From Cyrtodaria siliqua (taxonomy: Eukaryota > Mollusca > Bivalvia > Adapedonta > Hiatellidae): DNA of 64,000 nucleotides. How positions within the stretch are numbered: position 1 is the stretch's first letter; the number at the start of each line of letters is the position of its first letter. Of this stretch, positions 34,386 through 46,629 are shown in pieces. Below the pieces are notes generated by a model. The model saw nothing but the letters and a program-made list of their open reading frames with translations. It did not search any database and was not told where the DNA came from. Where the stretch lies: positions 62,001 through 126,000 of the forward strand of contig JAWPHD010005598.1 of assembly GCA_037043455.1 (NCBI GenBank). Direction: 5' to 3'. Position numbers and translations under genes: made by a program.

Positions 34386-34767
34386 ACTATATCTAGTACT
34401 TAAAACTAATTATACAATCTGATTTATTTTAAAAGATCTAAAGCAATACGGAATTGATACATTGAAAACGCACATTCTTATTATTTTTATTTCAATATAT
34501 GGCAACAGATTTATTTTCAAAATGATAGGCTACTGATTAATACGTTTTGTCTTATACCTTATTCTTAGATCATTGCCATGTGTGCCTTTATATATGTCTT
34601 ATACATATCAACTTTTGCAATGTATGTGTCAGGCTTTAGGTTTAATTCAAAGCAGTTTTCATAATATTCATCAGTTTAGTTCTTTTGTAAGTTTTCAAAT
34701 ATTCAAATATTCATAACTTGAGCATAATCTGTGTGGCTGGTAAATGTTTTTTCCCCAACAAAACAAC

Positions 34768-34792
34768 AGAGAGAGAGAGAGAGAGAGAGCGT
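34768..34792 (+). repeat. (GA)n microsatellite
   Basis: About 12 GA units. Confidence 0.9.
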
Positions 34793-34799
34793 GTGTCTG

Positions 34800-36430
34800 T
34801 GTACAGATATATGACACTAGATTTTCAATGGATGGACAGGTTGGTGGTGTGGTTGGGGGTGTAACACCGACATATATTAACATGAAACAAAGCAAATACA
34901 TTATTAAATACAGTTTAGAAGAAGAATTATTTTTATAGACATTACATAGCTCCATTTCGTAAAATGACTAAAGGGCGAAAGGGAGTAACTTTTATATTTT
35001 GCATTTATCGACTATAGCTTTTTTTGAAAACCTACTATATATTACCGTGTAGTGAGTTTACACACCGTTCATGACAAAAAACCGGGGGAAAACAATAAGT
35101 ATTATTATATAGGTCCCTTTCGCACTTTATTGGCCCTTTCGCGAAATGGAGGTCCATCTCGCTATTTAGTCCTCTCATTAGTTCTTCAAGGCGGAGCAAA
35201 TGTACGTCACGTGATACGTAGGCGTTTCGAGGTGTAACACGCCCATTGATTTTTGCATTGACGTGTGTACGTTTCGAAATTCAAATGCAGTGTTGTCATT
35301 CATACCTGGGCCCAATTTAAACAAGAATAACTTACCTGTTCATCCAATATAACATCTAAATTGCAAGAAAATGACCAGAAAAGTGGGGGTCATGTATCTT
35401 CTAAGACACATTTTTACTATTGAATTTGTAGACTGCCGAAAAATGTCAACAATAATGTGCCGATTTACTGTATTCATACACTTATGTTCATGTAAGACTC
35501 TTTTTTTTTAAGAACAGTTTTTAACATGAAAATCATTATAAAACGTCTCAAATACATTACCAATGTGATATAAACCAACACTGGCACTCTAAATTAGTGA
35601 AAATGCCTTTTTTTAGTAAAAGAAATGAGAATTATTTATCAGTAGCCATTATGCGATACGCCAGGCAAGCACTTCCTGTTTTCCAATGGGTGTGCTACAC
35701 CTCGAACCTTAGACAGTGAGACCGTTGGTTGACACAAAGGGGTCACCAAATCTGATCAGGCATTTAGCTGTAATATTTTATTAAAATGGAAGCAAGTGAG
35801 AAACAGACTTTACCTGTTTTATTTACTTATAAAAAAAAAAGCAAATGTAACACATGCTGGTAAGATTTTGTAGTATAAAAACTTTTAATTGCAGTATATT
35901 GACAACAGTTGTTTTACCTGTTTTACCCTCATTTCCGATTGTTTTCGCGAGTTTTGTAGACAAGAAGAAAACCTTGGCAATAATTAAATAGAATTTGGAC
36001 ACGCACAAAAATACACAAGTGGTGTTATTATGTCAATTGTAAGAGCACGAATTCAATAAGGTGGCACGAATCAATAGGAAATGGGGATATAATGTGAATT
36101 AAATTAATTTCAGTTGAACCGATGAGCCAAATCACACATTTCCAAATAGATATAGGCCTAGATTTTTACGTTTTCTAAAAAAAATGTTTCTAGTGGCGTA
36201 GCTGCTTTTAGGCACTGCAAACCCCGACCGAAAACCGTTTTCCTGATAGGCTATGCTCTTTTTATCCCCAAAAGTGTCTCCCAAAACTCGTCAGAGTGCA
36301 CCATTTTACCAGTGGAAAAAGGTTTAAATATCGGTTATTCTTAATGATTAAGCTTTTTAAAATATTATGAAGGTCGGAAGCCGGTACCGTTCCATTTTTT
36401 CCCGTACTATATATTTCTATAGAAAGCAAT
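34800..36430. other. Nothing recognised
   Basis: AT-rich, with short chance frames. A good donor-like CAG|GTAAGT occurs on the minus strand at about 35336 but with no convincing exon. Confidence 0.4.
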
Positions 36431-36444
36431 CGCCAATACTCGTA

Positions 36445-36525
36445 ACGATCATGTGACCGGTTATTGCCGGTCAGGTGACCGGGCCAATATGGATATGCAT
36501 TTTCGGCCCGGTCACATGACCTAAA
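36445..36525. promoter_or_regulatory. Cluster of GTCANNTGAC-type E-boxes
   Basis: CATGTG (36450), CAGGTG (36472) and CACATG (36514) each sit in GGTCA/TGACC context. GACCGGGCC...GGCCCGGTC forms a 20-bp-arm-scale inverted repeat. It could be a bHLH-type regulatory cluster or a small foldback. No neighbouring gene was identified. Confidence 0.3.
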
Positions 36526-37230
36526 TTTGGCGAATCGGACCGCATTTCTGATACGGGTCATTTCTCGAGAGCTTTATTGTAGGGTAATTGTGTGCATATT
36601 GCGGGCTAAAAATGCGTATATATATGATAAGTGCATATATATATGTGTCAGATGGCATACTGTGTATATCGGTTATCCATTTTAAAAAAAAATTACGATA
36701 TATTGTATGAGTTCTAGTCAATCATGATGGTACATATTTTTTTTACAGGCATGCAGTATTGTGTGAATTAAATGGAAAAAATATCTTGGTGGATAGTACA
36801 CAGTTGGTAGGTTATATATGGTACTGTAGATGAAGTAAGTAATTCGGCTTTGTGCCAAAAGTGGTTATAACAATTTTACTAGGATTGGTTTGCTATTCAA
36901 AATGTAGCATCATTTTCATGTCAATTGTTGTATCATAATGATACCTAAAAAATAAATAATAATATGTTGTTTGTTTTACCATAAATATATATTTATTACT
37001 ATGTATTGAGTCTCATGTCGCAATAATTCAACCATGCAAAAACACATACATGAGTCACCTAGTGATTACGTGGTTGACATACTAGCAATCTTTTTGATAA
37101 TTACACGATAAAGGTACTAACTGCATAGTTTAAACTTCATTTTTCCAGAATGAGAAATTTAAGAATCTGTATATTGTTCTTTTACTTGTAGAGATTGTAG
37201 ATTTAAGTATTTAAATTAAAAAAGATGATT
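36526..37230. other. Nothing recognised
   Basis: AT-rich sequence preceding the LINE. Confidence 0.4.
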
Positions 37231-37472
37231 TCAGATGTTTGATGGATAACTCCCTTTTTTCATTGTATGTAAATATTTATCATTTTTCCTTTTTGCATGT
37301 ATTTTATTGCTTTTCTGACACTTCAGTGGGACCAGGCCATAGGGAACAAAGTTTTATTATTTTTCAGACTGATTATGTGTTTTATTTTCTCTATCACACG
37401 TGTTGCACAGACTTTTTTGTTGAGTCTGACCAGACATCAAGCATTGGGCAAGAGCATTGGTCTTCTTAAATT

Positions 37473-38373
37473 ATGTCTGAAAAGGTCATATTTATATCCA
37501 TGAATGTCCAAGGCCTCAGTGATAGAAACAAACGTAAAGATGTCTTCCATTTTTTAAAAGAAAAGTCCTTTTCAGTATATTTCTTACAGGACACACATTT
37601 TGTAAATAAAGATGAAAATGATATACGTGCAGAATGGGGATATGAATGTTTCTTTAATCATTTTAATAGTCAATCTAGAGGGGTTGCAATTTTATTTAAT
37701 AACAGTTTTGAATACAAATTACATAAACAAGAAGGGATACAGATTGTAACAAGCTGATTTTAGATGTTACGATTAATGAAGAAAGGATGACTTTAATAAA
37801 TATTTATGGTCCAAATAAAGATACATCAGATTTCTATATGGACATTAAACAAGATATCGATAGATTTGGAAATGAAACTGTTCTAGCAGGCGATTTTAAT
37901 CTGGTTTTATATCCTCAAGTCGATACTCATTACTATGTTAACATAAATAATCCAAAGCTAGAGAAAGTGTTAAAACCATTATCGATGACTGTAGCTTGAT
38001 TGACTGCTGGAGAGAATTACATTTTGATAAAAAGGGGTTCTCATGGAGACGTCAAAATACAAATAAAATGGCTAGACTAGATTTACCTTTTTTAGTATCT
38101 GAACATTTATTTACCGACATTGAAGATAGTACCATTTTACCTGCCTATCGAACCGACCATTCAATAATAACTATATCGTTTGTATTTGGAAAGTTTATAA
38201 AGGGGAGATCTTACTGGAAAGTTAACAACTCGCTCCTTAAAAAAAAAACTGAAGCAAAACTATTACAAGAAACAGAGATATTGGAAAAACAATTAGATAT
38301 TGATTTAATAAGCTTAGAAAGCAAAAGGAAAAGTTTATTTGAATTGAGACAAAAAAAAACTGGATGGACTTAA
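37473..38373 (+). pseudogene. LINE APE-type endonuclease domain
   Basis: The frame from 37473 reads ISMNVQGL near the start and FLQDTHF (the catalytic Glu position is Asp here). A stop and frame change at about 37755 follow. The frame from 37787 has INIYGPN and AGDFNLV, and after a stop at 37997 it reads RLDLPFLVS and YRTDHSI. These are the ordered motifs of the exonuclease-endonuclease-phosphatase fold of LINEs. At least three disruptions make it non-functional. Confidence 0.85.
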
Positions 38374-38589
38374 GACACGGTCAAAAGCTAAATGGTTAGA
38401 TGAAGGAGAGAAAGTAATAAATGTTTTTGTAATTTAGAAAACAGGAATTTTGTAAGTAAATGTATACCTTCCCTCATTTCAATTGACGGACATATTTAAA
38501 AAATGCATGATTCTATTTTAAAAGAAACTAGAAACTTTCAGCACTCCTTGTATTCACACGAACCAGTAAAAAATATAAGTTTAAATTAA

Positions 38590-39425
38590 TTGTTTAGAGA
38601 TGTTCCTATACCCAAGCTAACTAGAGAGAAACAACACAATCTAGAAGGCCCAGTAGAAGTACATGAACTGTTATTCTGTTTAAAAAAGGCAAAGAATCTT
38701 AAGAGCCCTGGCTCGAGTGGTTATACCATTCAATTTTATAAGTTTTTCTGGATATATATTTCTGGAATTTTCCTCTTGAGATCTATTAACCATGGTTTAT
38801 TTAAAGGTGAATTATCAGTCACTCAAAAGGAGGGCATTATAACATGTATACCAAAGACAAACAAAGATAGACGTTATTTAAAAAACTGGAGACCAATATC
38901 TTTATTAAACTGTTTTTTATAAATTATCATCAGCATGCATTGCACAGCATTTAAAAGCTTATAAATGATGATCAGACTGGCTTTTTGGCGGGGAGATATA
39001 TAGGTGAAAATACACGATCCATTTATGATTTGTTTTATTACACTGAGAAAAAAGATATACCAGGATTATTAATTATTGCAGACTTTGAAAAGGCTTTTGA
39101 AACCGTCTCCCGGTCTTTTATTGATGAAATTTAACCTTTTTTCAGTTTGGACAAGATATAAGAAAATGGATAAATGTATTTTTACACAAACATTAAATCT
39201 GGCATTTTAGTTAATGGCCATCTATCGGAGTGGTTTTCTATTCACCGAGGCTGCCGACAGGGAGATCCACTCTCCCCATACATTTGTATTCTGTGTGTCG
39301 ACATATTGGCTGTACTGATCAGGACAAATACAGATATTAAAATAGTTAAAGTAGGAGATCGACGCAGAATCCATAGTCCAATGTTTGACAAATTCCAAAA
39401 TATTCATTCGACAAATTCAGGCTGA
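38590..39425 (+). pseudogene. LINE reverse transcriptase domain, truncated
   Basis: The frame 38590-38922 carries LKKAKNLKSPGSSGYT, LSVTQKEGIITCIPK and LKNWRPISLLN. After frame changes, DFEKAFE (about 39080) and then GCRQGDPLSPYIC and LAVLIRT (39240-39330) follow. The FADD-type active-site block that should come next is lost at about 39420. KSPG plus LKNWRPISLLN suggests the L1/Tx1 group. Confidence 0.88.
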
Positions 39426-40185
39426 ATTTCATCAAACACAAATGCAAACAACATCATTACATGATGCTTAAGTTAATGAAAGCAGATTTTCGAAGGCTGT
39501 GTTAAAGTCACTAATCATGCTAATCCCGCCGCTGAACACCAGTGTACAAAATCAGGGGAGTGTTCTAATTTTTAAATTGTCGCTGCCACCAGTGCTACTC
39601 GTAAGGTGGCACAAAGTTATACTATATACACGGTAATATGACCGGCAAAATAAACAAACACAAATCAAAGTCCAGTACTATTTGTTTTATTCCAGTTTAT
39701 TAAAACCGCAGATTTCTTTTACATATTCAATATTTTGTTATTATATTTCTTCAAGTATGAAAATTACAAATCTAAAAGCCACAGGTATATTGTTAAACAG
39801 TTCTCTCTCTCTCTCAGCTAGTTCTCCAAATTCTTTCGATAGTGTTTTTCTGTAAAATTCACCAAAAAGATTACGAATTCCCAAAAATTTAAATGATTCA
39901 AAAAGTTCTAAGTCCAAAAGATCAAGATTAAGCCAAAGCTCAAGATCAGCATTCTAGCACTCTTTTTCTATGTTTTTCAATATCTTTAATTGTCTATATT
40001 TTTCCAACTTTTTGTTGACAATGAAAGTGACTCCCCTTCAGAAGTCCAACCAATCAGTAAATCTATAGATAAACCGTGCTTCAACATCAACGTGTTGAAA
40101 CAACAAAACGGTACCAGTATCAACGAGAAAGCTAACCGTTGCACTTAACATCAACGATGATTGACCCTTCAACGTGCATGCTGTA
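39426..40185. other. Nothing recognised
   Basis: Unclassified sequence between the LINE break and the 112-bp repeat. Confidence 0.4.
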
Positions 40186-40189
40186 ACGG

Positions 40190-40610
40190 CAATTATAGAT
40201 ACCATATTAACAACAAGTTCTCAACCAACTTCTATGCTTCAACGACATTATTTTGGTACAAAGACAACAGTTTCAACCTGTTTGCTTCCACGGACTTATT
40301 CGAGCAACACCAAATTAACAGTTAGTTTCAATTAACGTGAATGTATACTTCAACGACATTAATTTGATAGAAAGAAAACAGTTTCAACCTGCATTCTTCA
40401 ACGGCCCTAATGTGGATTATGTGAGCAACAACAACTAACTTTTCAACGAACTTGTAAGATTCAACGACATTAATTTGGTACAAAGAAGACAATTTCAATC
40501 TGCACGCTTCAATGGCCTTAATTTGGACCATGTGAGCAACAACAACAGGTAGTTTCAACGAACTTGTAAGCGTCAACGACATTAATTTGGTACAAAGAAA
40601 GTAAGAAGTT
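40190..40610 (+). repeat. Diverged ~112-bp tandem repeat
   Basis: TTCAACGACATTAATTTGGT(A)CAAAGAA recurs at about 40241, 40352, 40460 and 40573. Alternate blocks carry TTCAACGGCC...GTGAGCAACAACAAC. Confidence 0.8.
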
Positions 40611-41114
40611 ATATCATCACCAAAACAAAGTATTGAACCTGATTGGATGATTCTACAAAAGCCTCAAATATAAGATGTAACAGTATGCATTGTAGGAGAG
40701 CTTTTGTAGCATTTCTTAAACCAACAGATGTAATGTGGAGCTGCAATTACCCAGAACTGATCAAACAAAACACTCACTGATATTTGCTAAGATGTTTGAA
40801 CAAAGAAACTGCACAATGAATGACTAAAAGGCCCTGGGTATTGTTTAACCACTTATAGGATATGTTGTCTGCTTTTTAATTTAGTCTTTTGGCTGTTACT
40901 TGTGATACGCAGGCTTCATAACCGCTGCTCCCGACTAAATTCCATTATGTTTATTTCGCTCTTCTGGGCATTTAATTTTATTAGATACTGGGACCATACG
41001 CCGTACGACATGGGGAAGCATATAACTCCATGTCCACCGCCGTATGCATGCCATCTTCGGAATGGTTAAAATTGTGTACTATTGATTTTATGAATATTGA
41101 GTTCTGCCCAACCC

Positions 41115-41220
41115 TGGGCTAGAGGGCGTGAGCGGTAGCTAGCATATTTCACTACCGCTCATGAACAGTCTCAATCAAACCGAGACTGCAATATTTCGTA
41201 TGTGTCGTGCTCAGCCGTTT
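41115..41220 (+). mobile_element. Hairpin-bearing dispersed repeat, copy 1
   Basis: CTAGAGGGCGTGAG...CTCATGAACAGTCTC...GAGACTG and TTTCCAAAGG match copies at 46475-46600 and 61175-61285. The 7-bp stem CAGTCTC/GAGACTG closes a 9-base loop. Confidence 0.7.
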
Positions 41221-41473
41221 CCAAAGGTCCATTATCATACTCTTTTTTCTAGACAAATGATTTCACATATTGAATTCTGCATTCTGACCAATATGTGAAA
41301 TTAGGGACTCTTAGTAATTAACAGAAAGTAAAAACTAAAACTAGACTATTGAAAACTATCAAACTAGTAATAACTAACACAACTAACAAAACTAACAATA
41401 ACTATCAAAACTATATATATGTCTAACATGGTGGCATGCTTTAAAAACGGCTGAATACTACTGGGATGATTAA

Positions 41474-41626
41474 TAGGCTATGAGCCGGGACCCAAAATTT
41501 GGGCCACCGGTACCATCTGGGGGGACGAAGGCTCATAGTGATTTTAGTAAGGTATAACCTCCTAGGTTTGGAAAATGTATGATAGCGTTGTAGTACTCTT
41601 TGCCAAATGTGTGTTATCTCCCCTTG
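41474..41626 (+). repeat. ~150-bp inverted repeat, left end
   Basis: TAGGCTATGAGCC...GGACGAAGGCTCATAGTGAT...GTGTTATCTCCCCTT is the reverse complement of 49005-49155. The two could be the TIRs of a 7.7-kb element or two independent MITEs. Confidence 0.75.
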
Positions 41627-41639
41627 TTTTTAAAACACG

Positions 41640-43580
41640 AAAAGCTCGATTTTAGTGATGCTGTTGTATAGTAGTAATCTCTAACTTTCAAAGCTTTGTA
41701 AAATGTTAAGGTATAGTCATGAAATTAACATACATCTAGTTCAATAACTTGAAATTCTATTTCAGAAAACCAAATTAAATTATCTTTTATAGTTTATGAA
41801 TGGTAAACTTTTAGATTTCTGTGTTGACGAGCATGTTTTGAAAACAAAACAAAAACCCTAGAAGTTAGTAACATAGTATTCAACTTATTTATTTGCTATC
41901 GCAAAAAGGTTTATATAGATATCAGGCAAAAACATTGAATATGCCATTGGTTAAGTGTTATCCGAATTTGTGTTATACATGTATACAGCTGCTTATGAGC
42001 GTATAAGTGACGGTGGGTGGGTGGGGCAGGGGATTGGGGCAGAACAGTTGCAAGACACAATCACATGTTTTGGGGTCAGCATATAATTATATTAAAAGTA
42101 ATGGGGTTGGGGAGAAAAGCATACTCCGTAACCCTGTTAGATTATTGGGAGATGACTCACCTCACATCTACCACCAGTTCCTACACCTATGTCACACTAC
42201 TGTAGTCAAATTAATGTTTGTCATGTCGTACTGGTCCCATGCTGTTTCCGAGCAAGAAGAGGACAACTGCCTACCTTGGCAGAAGGGTAGCTTCCCTCAG
42301 ACTTATGTTTTATTTGTCATGATCATTACAGGGGCTTGACTCAAAAAGGGATCTAAAGTGATGTGTGCTTTGATTTTTCCAAAATAGTATAGTTAAGTAG
42401 AAGAGATAAATTATACAAACAAATGCATAAGCAATATTACAAACTCATAATCAAATTAACATTGTTCTTAAATGTAATACATGCCATTCTAACAAACATA
42501 TACCTCAGAGCTGTCGAAACTGTACAATGTCGTTGCACTGAGTACACAGATATGTTGCATCAACGATTTAAAATACATAGGGTTTAATAACCAGTGTTTT
42601 TGAGATACGGGTAATATCTTCCGAGGTAGAGAAATGGCCCCGATATTAGAACGAGTGCGGAACAAATATGTAAATATTAATTTCTTCTTGTAGTGTATGC
42701 TATGTACTTTTTGTTTAAACAATTTAACACAGTTTCGTGTGCAGTTGCATTCTAGCAGATCGAGATACATCCAATCAAGAACAAGCTTGTCCTTATCCCA
42801 TTTTTAGCCTCTTTCTATTGCAATCGGCGTTGTTGGATCATTTCACAGGCATTTCTGGCATTCTGAAAACGTTTACCAAGAACCGACATAGCGTTTCAAA
42901 TAGTATGAAATTAACCTAATCAAAGAATAATGTTTGCATAACATTTCCTATGCTTCCATGATGTTTCAGCTGCTTTTGCATAACATAAAGGACTTGATGT
43001 ATGTCAACTACAACTTTTAGCAAGTACAATTCCTTCCTTATTATTCTTGAATGGTTTAAAATGCAAACACTGTTGTTAAATCCATGGCGGAAGCATTGAT
43101 GTTTGGAAAGTAACCAGTGGTATCTTGTGACACACCAGTCAGTCATACTAAGTATCATCTGCGTCTCAATATCTTCATGCAGAGTAAGAAACCATAAAAT
43201 GTGTTTTCGAGTATTCTCTGCGTCCTCTTTCATTTCTGAATGGATGCAGTGCATGCAATTAAAGGACCAACTCTCTGACCAGCAACATAAAATTCCAGTT
43301 GGTCTTTTTGTGTAATCTGTATTGTTCTTTGGCTTTTCAATGATGGGAAGAGGCAATTTGGGAAGATGTGGTCCATATTATCTGGATTTTACAGTGGTTC
43401 AATGAACTTGAGCGGTCCCCTTGCAAGACAGACTCTCTTCTAATCAATAAAAGTTATCCGAAGCTAGATTTTGTGAATACAGTAAGCTGTATATTGGATG
43501 GAAGTAGAATTGACTGATTCATGATTGTAGCAGATTTTGTTAGACACTGGGCTATATTTTCTTCAAGGTTTGCACTAGCG
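41640..43580. other. Unrecognised, possible transposon interior
   Basis: The longest minus-strand frame (42916-43356, 146 codons, with EDAENTRKHILWF and MTDWCVTRYHWLL) has a TRW/TRY-like spacing reminiscent of hAT transposases. There are no other hallmarks, so no call is made. Confidence 0.3.
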
Positions 43581-43584
43581 TTTG

Positions 43585-43705
43585 TTTAGTGCTGTTTGGC
43601 GGCCGTAAAAGGTCGCCCCGACTACAAATTAGTAGTGTTATTACTTACTAGTCATTTGGGATCATCAAGTCTAATCTTTGTGGCTTTAAAAAGAAATATA
43701 AAAAG
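43585..43705 (+). mobile_element. Dispersed repeat fragment (61-kb family)
   Basis: TTAGTAGTGTTATTACTTAC and TTTGTGGCTTTAAA are the reverse complement of 61015-61075. Confidence 0.6.
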
Positions 43706-45384
43706 ATCGGACAGGGAAAGTAGCATTCAACGAGGACAGTCAACCACAAAACACAGAAACAAACACGCAAACAGACAAACAAGAAGTCTGTCACAGGATG
43801 ACCCTAATGGTTGGGGGCTAACTCAGGAAAGAATCAATGACGGTGAATGCATTTACATACGTTTAATGCAACTTTTAAAATATGTTAAATATATATACAA
43901 TTATCTAAAACAAACAAGCGAATACACAGATGAATTATGAAAAGAATGTTCTCATGAACGTTTAAGACGTTCTTAGTATTGTAACAAATACTGAATGTAT
44001 ACGACACTAATGTGTTGTTTAAAGTTATAAATGTTGATCTATGATCTAGCGCGATAACTGTGATGCGCGAGAGCTCATGAAGATGATGATGCGCGAATCC
44101 AATGGGTGATTGTCATCAAATGCCTTCTATAAGGGTTGATGACGCGCTATGTAAGATGATTAACCTCCACTGAGGTTGTGGGTGATGTTCCTCCAGTGAG
44201 GATTGATAACGGGCCCACTTTGTGTCCCGGGGGTTGTCGCTACTAAAACCTGGTCATGCTGCGCAGGTACGGGGACCGTCTCCTCCGCTCTTTACGTTAA
44301 TCGTGGAAGCTTAGCTCTACTCCAACCCTGGATGGCTTAGGCTGTAATTATACATACGTTTTAGATGTCAGTTGACACACATAAAATCTTGCATAATTAT
44401 CATTACCCAAACAAATCATTATTCAATAAATATATGTAAGCTGTACTAATGATGAGTAGCAATGTATACATATTCTACAACGCCATGTATACGCCATGTA
44501 CGTCGCTGTAAATCAATGCCCCTAATACATGTAATATAAAACATTATCAAATCACTCGTATATTACACTCACTGAGTTATGCATGTACGCATGTCAACTA
44601 ATGACCACATTATACAACGCTATGCATACGCGTCGAACATTTATCCTAGTCACTCATCTCATTGTTAACTAATGTTAACAATCGTGTATTACAATCACTG
44701 AGTTATACGCCAACGTTAACTAATGCACCTATTATCCACTGTTATCAAATTAATATTGTTTTACAATTAATGATCAATTACAATAATTACATCTAATAAA
44801 GTAACTTCAAAATCATATGCAAGTCTAAAGTTAATGTTTGAGAAACATCAAAGCTAACCGGATGTCGTAACCGCCAACCAAGATGGCGCCGCCCACTTAA
44901 TACAAATGTACGCTAAAAACTAACAAAATAAATACTGACCACATATTGCCTGTGAATTTCGCCGTCCAACTTCTGCTCCAAACAAAGTAACTATCAAGCA
45001 ATCCCGGCACGAACTAGAAGACAAGGGGTTTTAAAACATTACGCCCAAACCATTATTTCCGCCGTTCAGTCCGTGACATACGTGGCTAAATTCGCAGTAT
45101 TAAAATCTACACGAGAGGCCCCTTACACAGTTTTGCCGTTTAAGGAAGATAGACCTATACGTTTACATGCGTTAGCACAAAACTAAACTTATGACACGGC
45201 CTCTCTGGTGGCCACTTAAAATGTGTACGCTTTTACGTGTTACATGAATATATCATGGATGTTGCGAATTTGTTTCAACTCAACAATAGATTAGGGTGTA
45301 ACTAACAACTTACAAGAGCTATGTACGACCAATACGCTCTACCCGTGACATTTTGTGACAAAGGCAAAAGCAATAATAAATGCA
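43706..45384. other. Nothing recognised
   Basis: Includes a CAAGATGGCGCCGCCC YY1-like site at about 44879 on the plus strand, with no linked gene found. Confidence 0.4.
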
Positions 45385-45431
45385 GACGACATCACAAACA
45401 CAAAAGGGTTGACAATAGGGCTACCGCCTTG
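45385..45431 (+). repeat. Short match to 6548-6590
   Basis: GACATCACAAACACAAAAGG plus GTTGACAAT recurs from the end of Polinton-like fragment B, directly next to the retroelement's 3' end. It is probably a relic of the same family. Confidence 0.5.
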
Positions 45432-46470
45432 GAACGGTCAGTGGCAAAGTAGGCCACTGGGGGATTAAACTGGTTCTAGGGTGCACCAAACCTCACACTT
45501 ACCCTACTGCCATCCCATTAAAACAGGACAGTGTAAATAAAGAAATCTCCGCCATGATCTAATCTCTAACCAACAAGGCAGCATCAATAGGCAATATAGG
45601 TAAAACACAATATGCTCGTGTTAATATAATACAAAAAAACAATAGCCTAGAAAGCCACAATGAAGGTACTCAGTGACTTGACAGAAGCCAGAGCAGTAAG
45701 AGAATAAACCATTAAGGGCAAGACAAGAAAGATCATAGACAAACATCAAACGCCACCGTCCCAATGGGATTTAGGTAGGCGTCATCATAGGGTCAACAGC
45801 CTGTCCGGTCATCGTACAATTAAAGAGGAAAGTATAGTGGCGAACTGTAAAAGGGTCCACCACAAAGCATGCAGTACGTTGCAAAATGATAGTGTCATAA
45901 CCTCTTTTGATAAACTTTTTAACAAGTTCAACAAAGATAGTATGAAAGTGATCATGACCAAGAATCTTACGAAGTTTATAAATCACATCACCATAGAAGT
46001 CAGGTTGTGATAGTCCTTGTCGCAGAGGAGTCCTTAAATTATTTTATATTTGGAAAGAAGATCACGGTTACGATAATACAATTTTGCAAAGGTTTTACGA
46101 AGTTTATGGTAACGGTAACCCTGATTGAGTAACTTTTTAGTTATACAACGATTACGAATATTAAAATCCTCGAGTACAAGCTCTAGAAAAACGAATAAGT
46201 TGAGACACATACACCCCATAAAAGTTGCTCGGGGAACATCCCCATCCAAGTATGGATAATTAACAATGTCAAAATTAAAATCATCTCTCTTGTCATAGAT
46301 TTTGCTAATTATGTTACCATTTTCAATCGGGAGATCTAAATCAAGAAACGAAGCGTTATTATCAGATATATTAGCTTTGTTAAGCTGAAGTTCTTTAGGA
46401 TAAATATAATTAGCCATAGTTGGAAAGAAAGAGTTGTCAATGTTCAATATGTCAGTCGAATATCACTTAA
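45432..46470 (-). mobile_element. 5'-truncated retroelement with RT C-terminal part
   Basis: Runs on the minus strand from just after the RT catalytic box (about 46470) to the shared 3' end TTTGCCACTGACCGTTCCAAG (45432). The 3' UTR (45432-45770) matches 26478-26830. No LTR and no poly(A) tail were seen. Confidence 0.8.
45771..46465 (-). pseudogene. Reverse transcriptase C-terminal region, frameshifted
   Basis: From 46465 the frame reads TDILNIDN, YPKELQLNKAN, SFLDLDL, KIYDKRDDFNFDIVNYPYLD and QGYRYHKLRK, ending at a stop near 46034. After a one-base frame change it continues as LRQGLSQPDFYGDVIYKLR, then CFVVDPFTV and FLFNCTMTG to the end at 45771. The ordered FLDL and K-I-Y blocks resemble Penelope-like RTs of marine invertebrates (family assignment uncertain). 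The YxDD box itself is lost to 5' truncation. Confidence 0.75.
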
Positions 46471-46474
46471 GCTG

Positions 46475-46605
46475 GTGCTAGCAGGAGTGAGAGGTGTTGC
46501 ATTTTACATCACCTCTCATGAACAGACTCAGCAAAACCGAGTCTGCTACTTTAATCTCTTGTTTGTGTTTGTTGCTTCCAAGGGATTCCACTTTCAGTAT
46601 ACATT
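46475..46605 (+). mobile_element. Hairpin-bearing dispersed repeat, copy 2
   Basis: CTCATGAACAGACTCAGCAA plus AACCGAGTCTG, and TTGCTTCCAAGGGATTCC. The stem CAGACTC (46523-46529) / GAGTCTG (46539-46545) is compensated relative to copy 1. Confidence 0.75.
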
Positions 46606-46629
46606 GAGTAAGACACTCCATGTTCTTGC

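Larger units (their letters stand above)
37231..39425 (+). mobile_element. Broken L1/Tx1-like LINE, 3' truncated
   Basis: A non-LTR retrotransposon with an APE-type endonuclease followed by reverse transcriptase, interrupted by several stops and frameshifts and ending abruptly within the RT domain. The missing 3' part and C-terminus resemble the separate piece at 49390-50410, but the two need not be one copy. Confidence 0.85.

Noticed and set aside
36262..36561. 99-codon minus-strand frame
   Set aside because: No family resemblance, crosses the E-box palindrome, and no splice or poly(A) support.
42916..43356. hAT-like transposase
   Set aside because: Only one weak T-R-Y/W-like spacing is visible. 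The RNase H catalytic blocks and dimerisation domain are absent.
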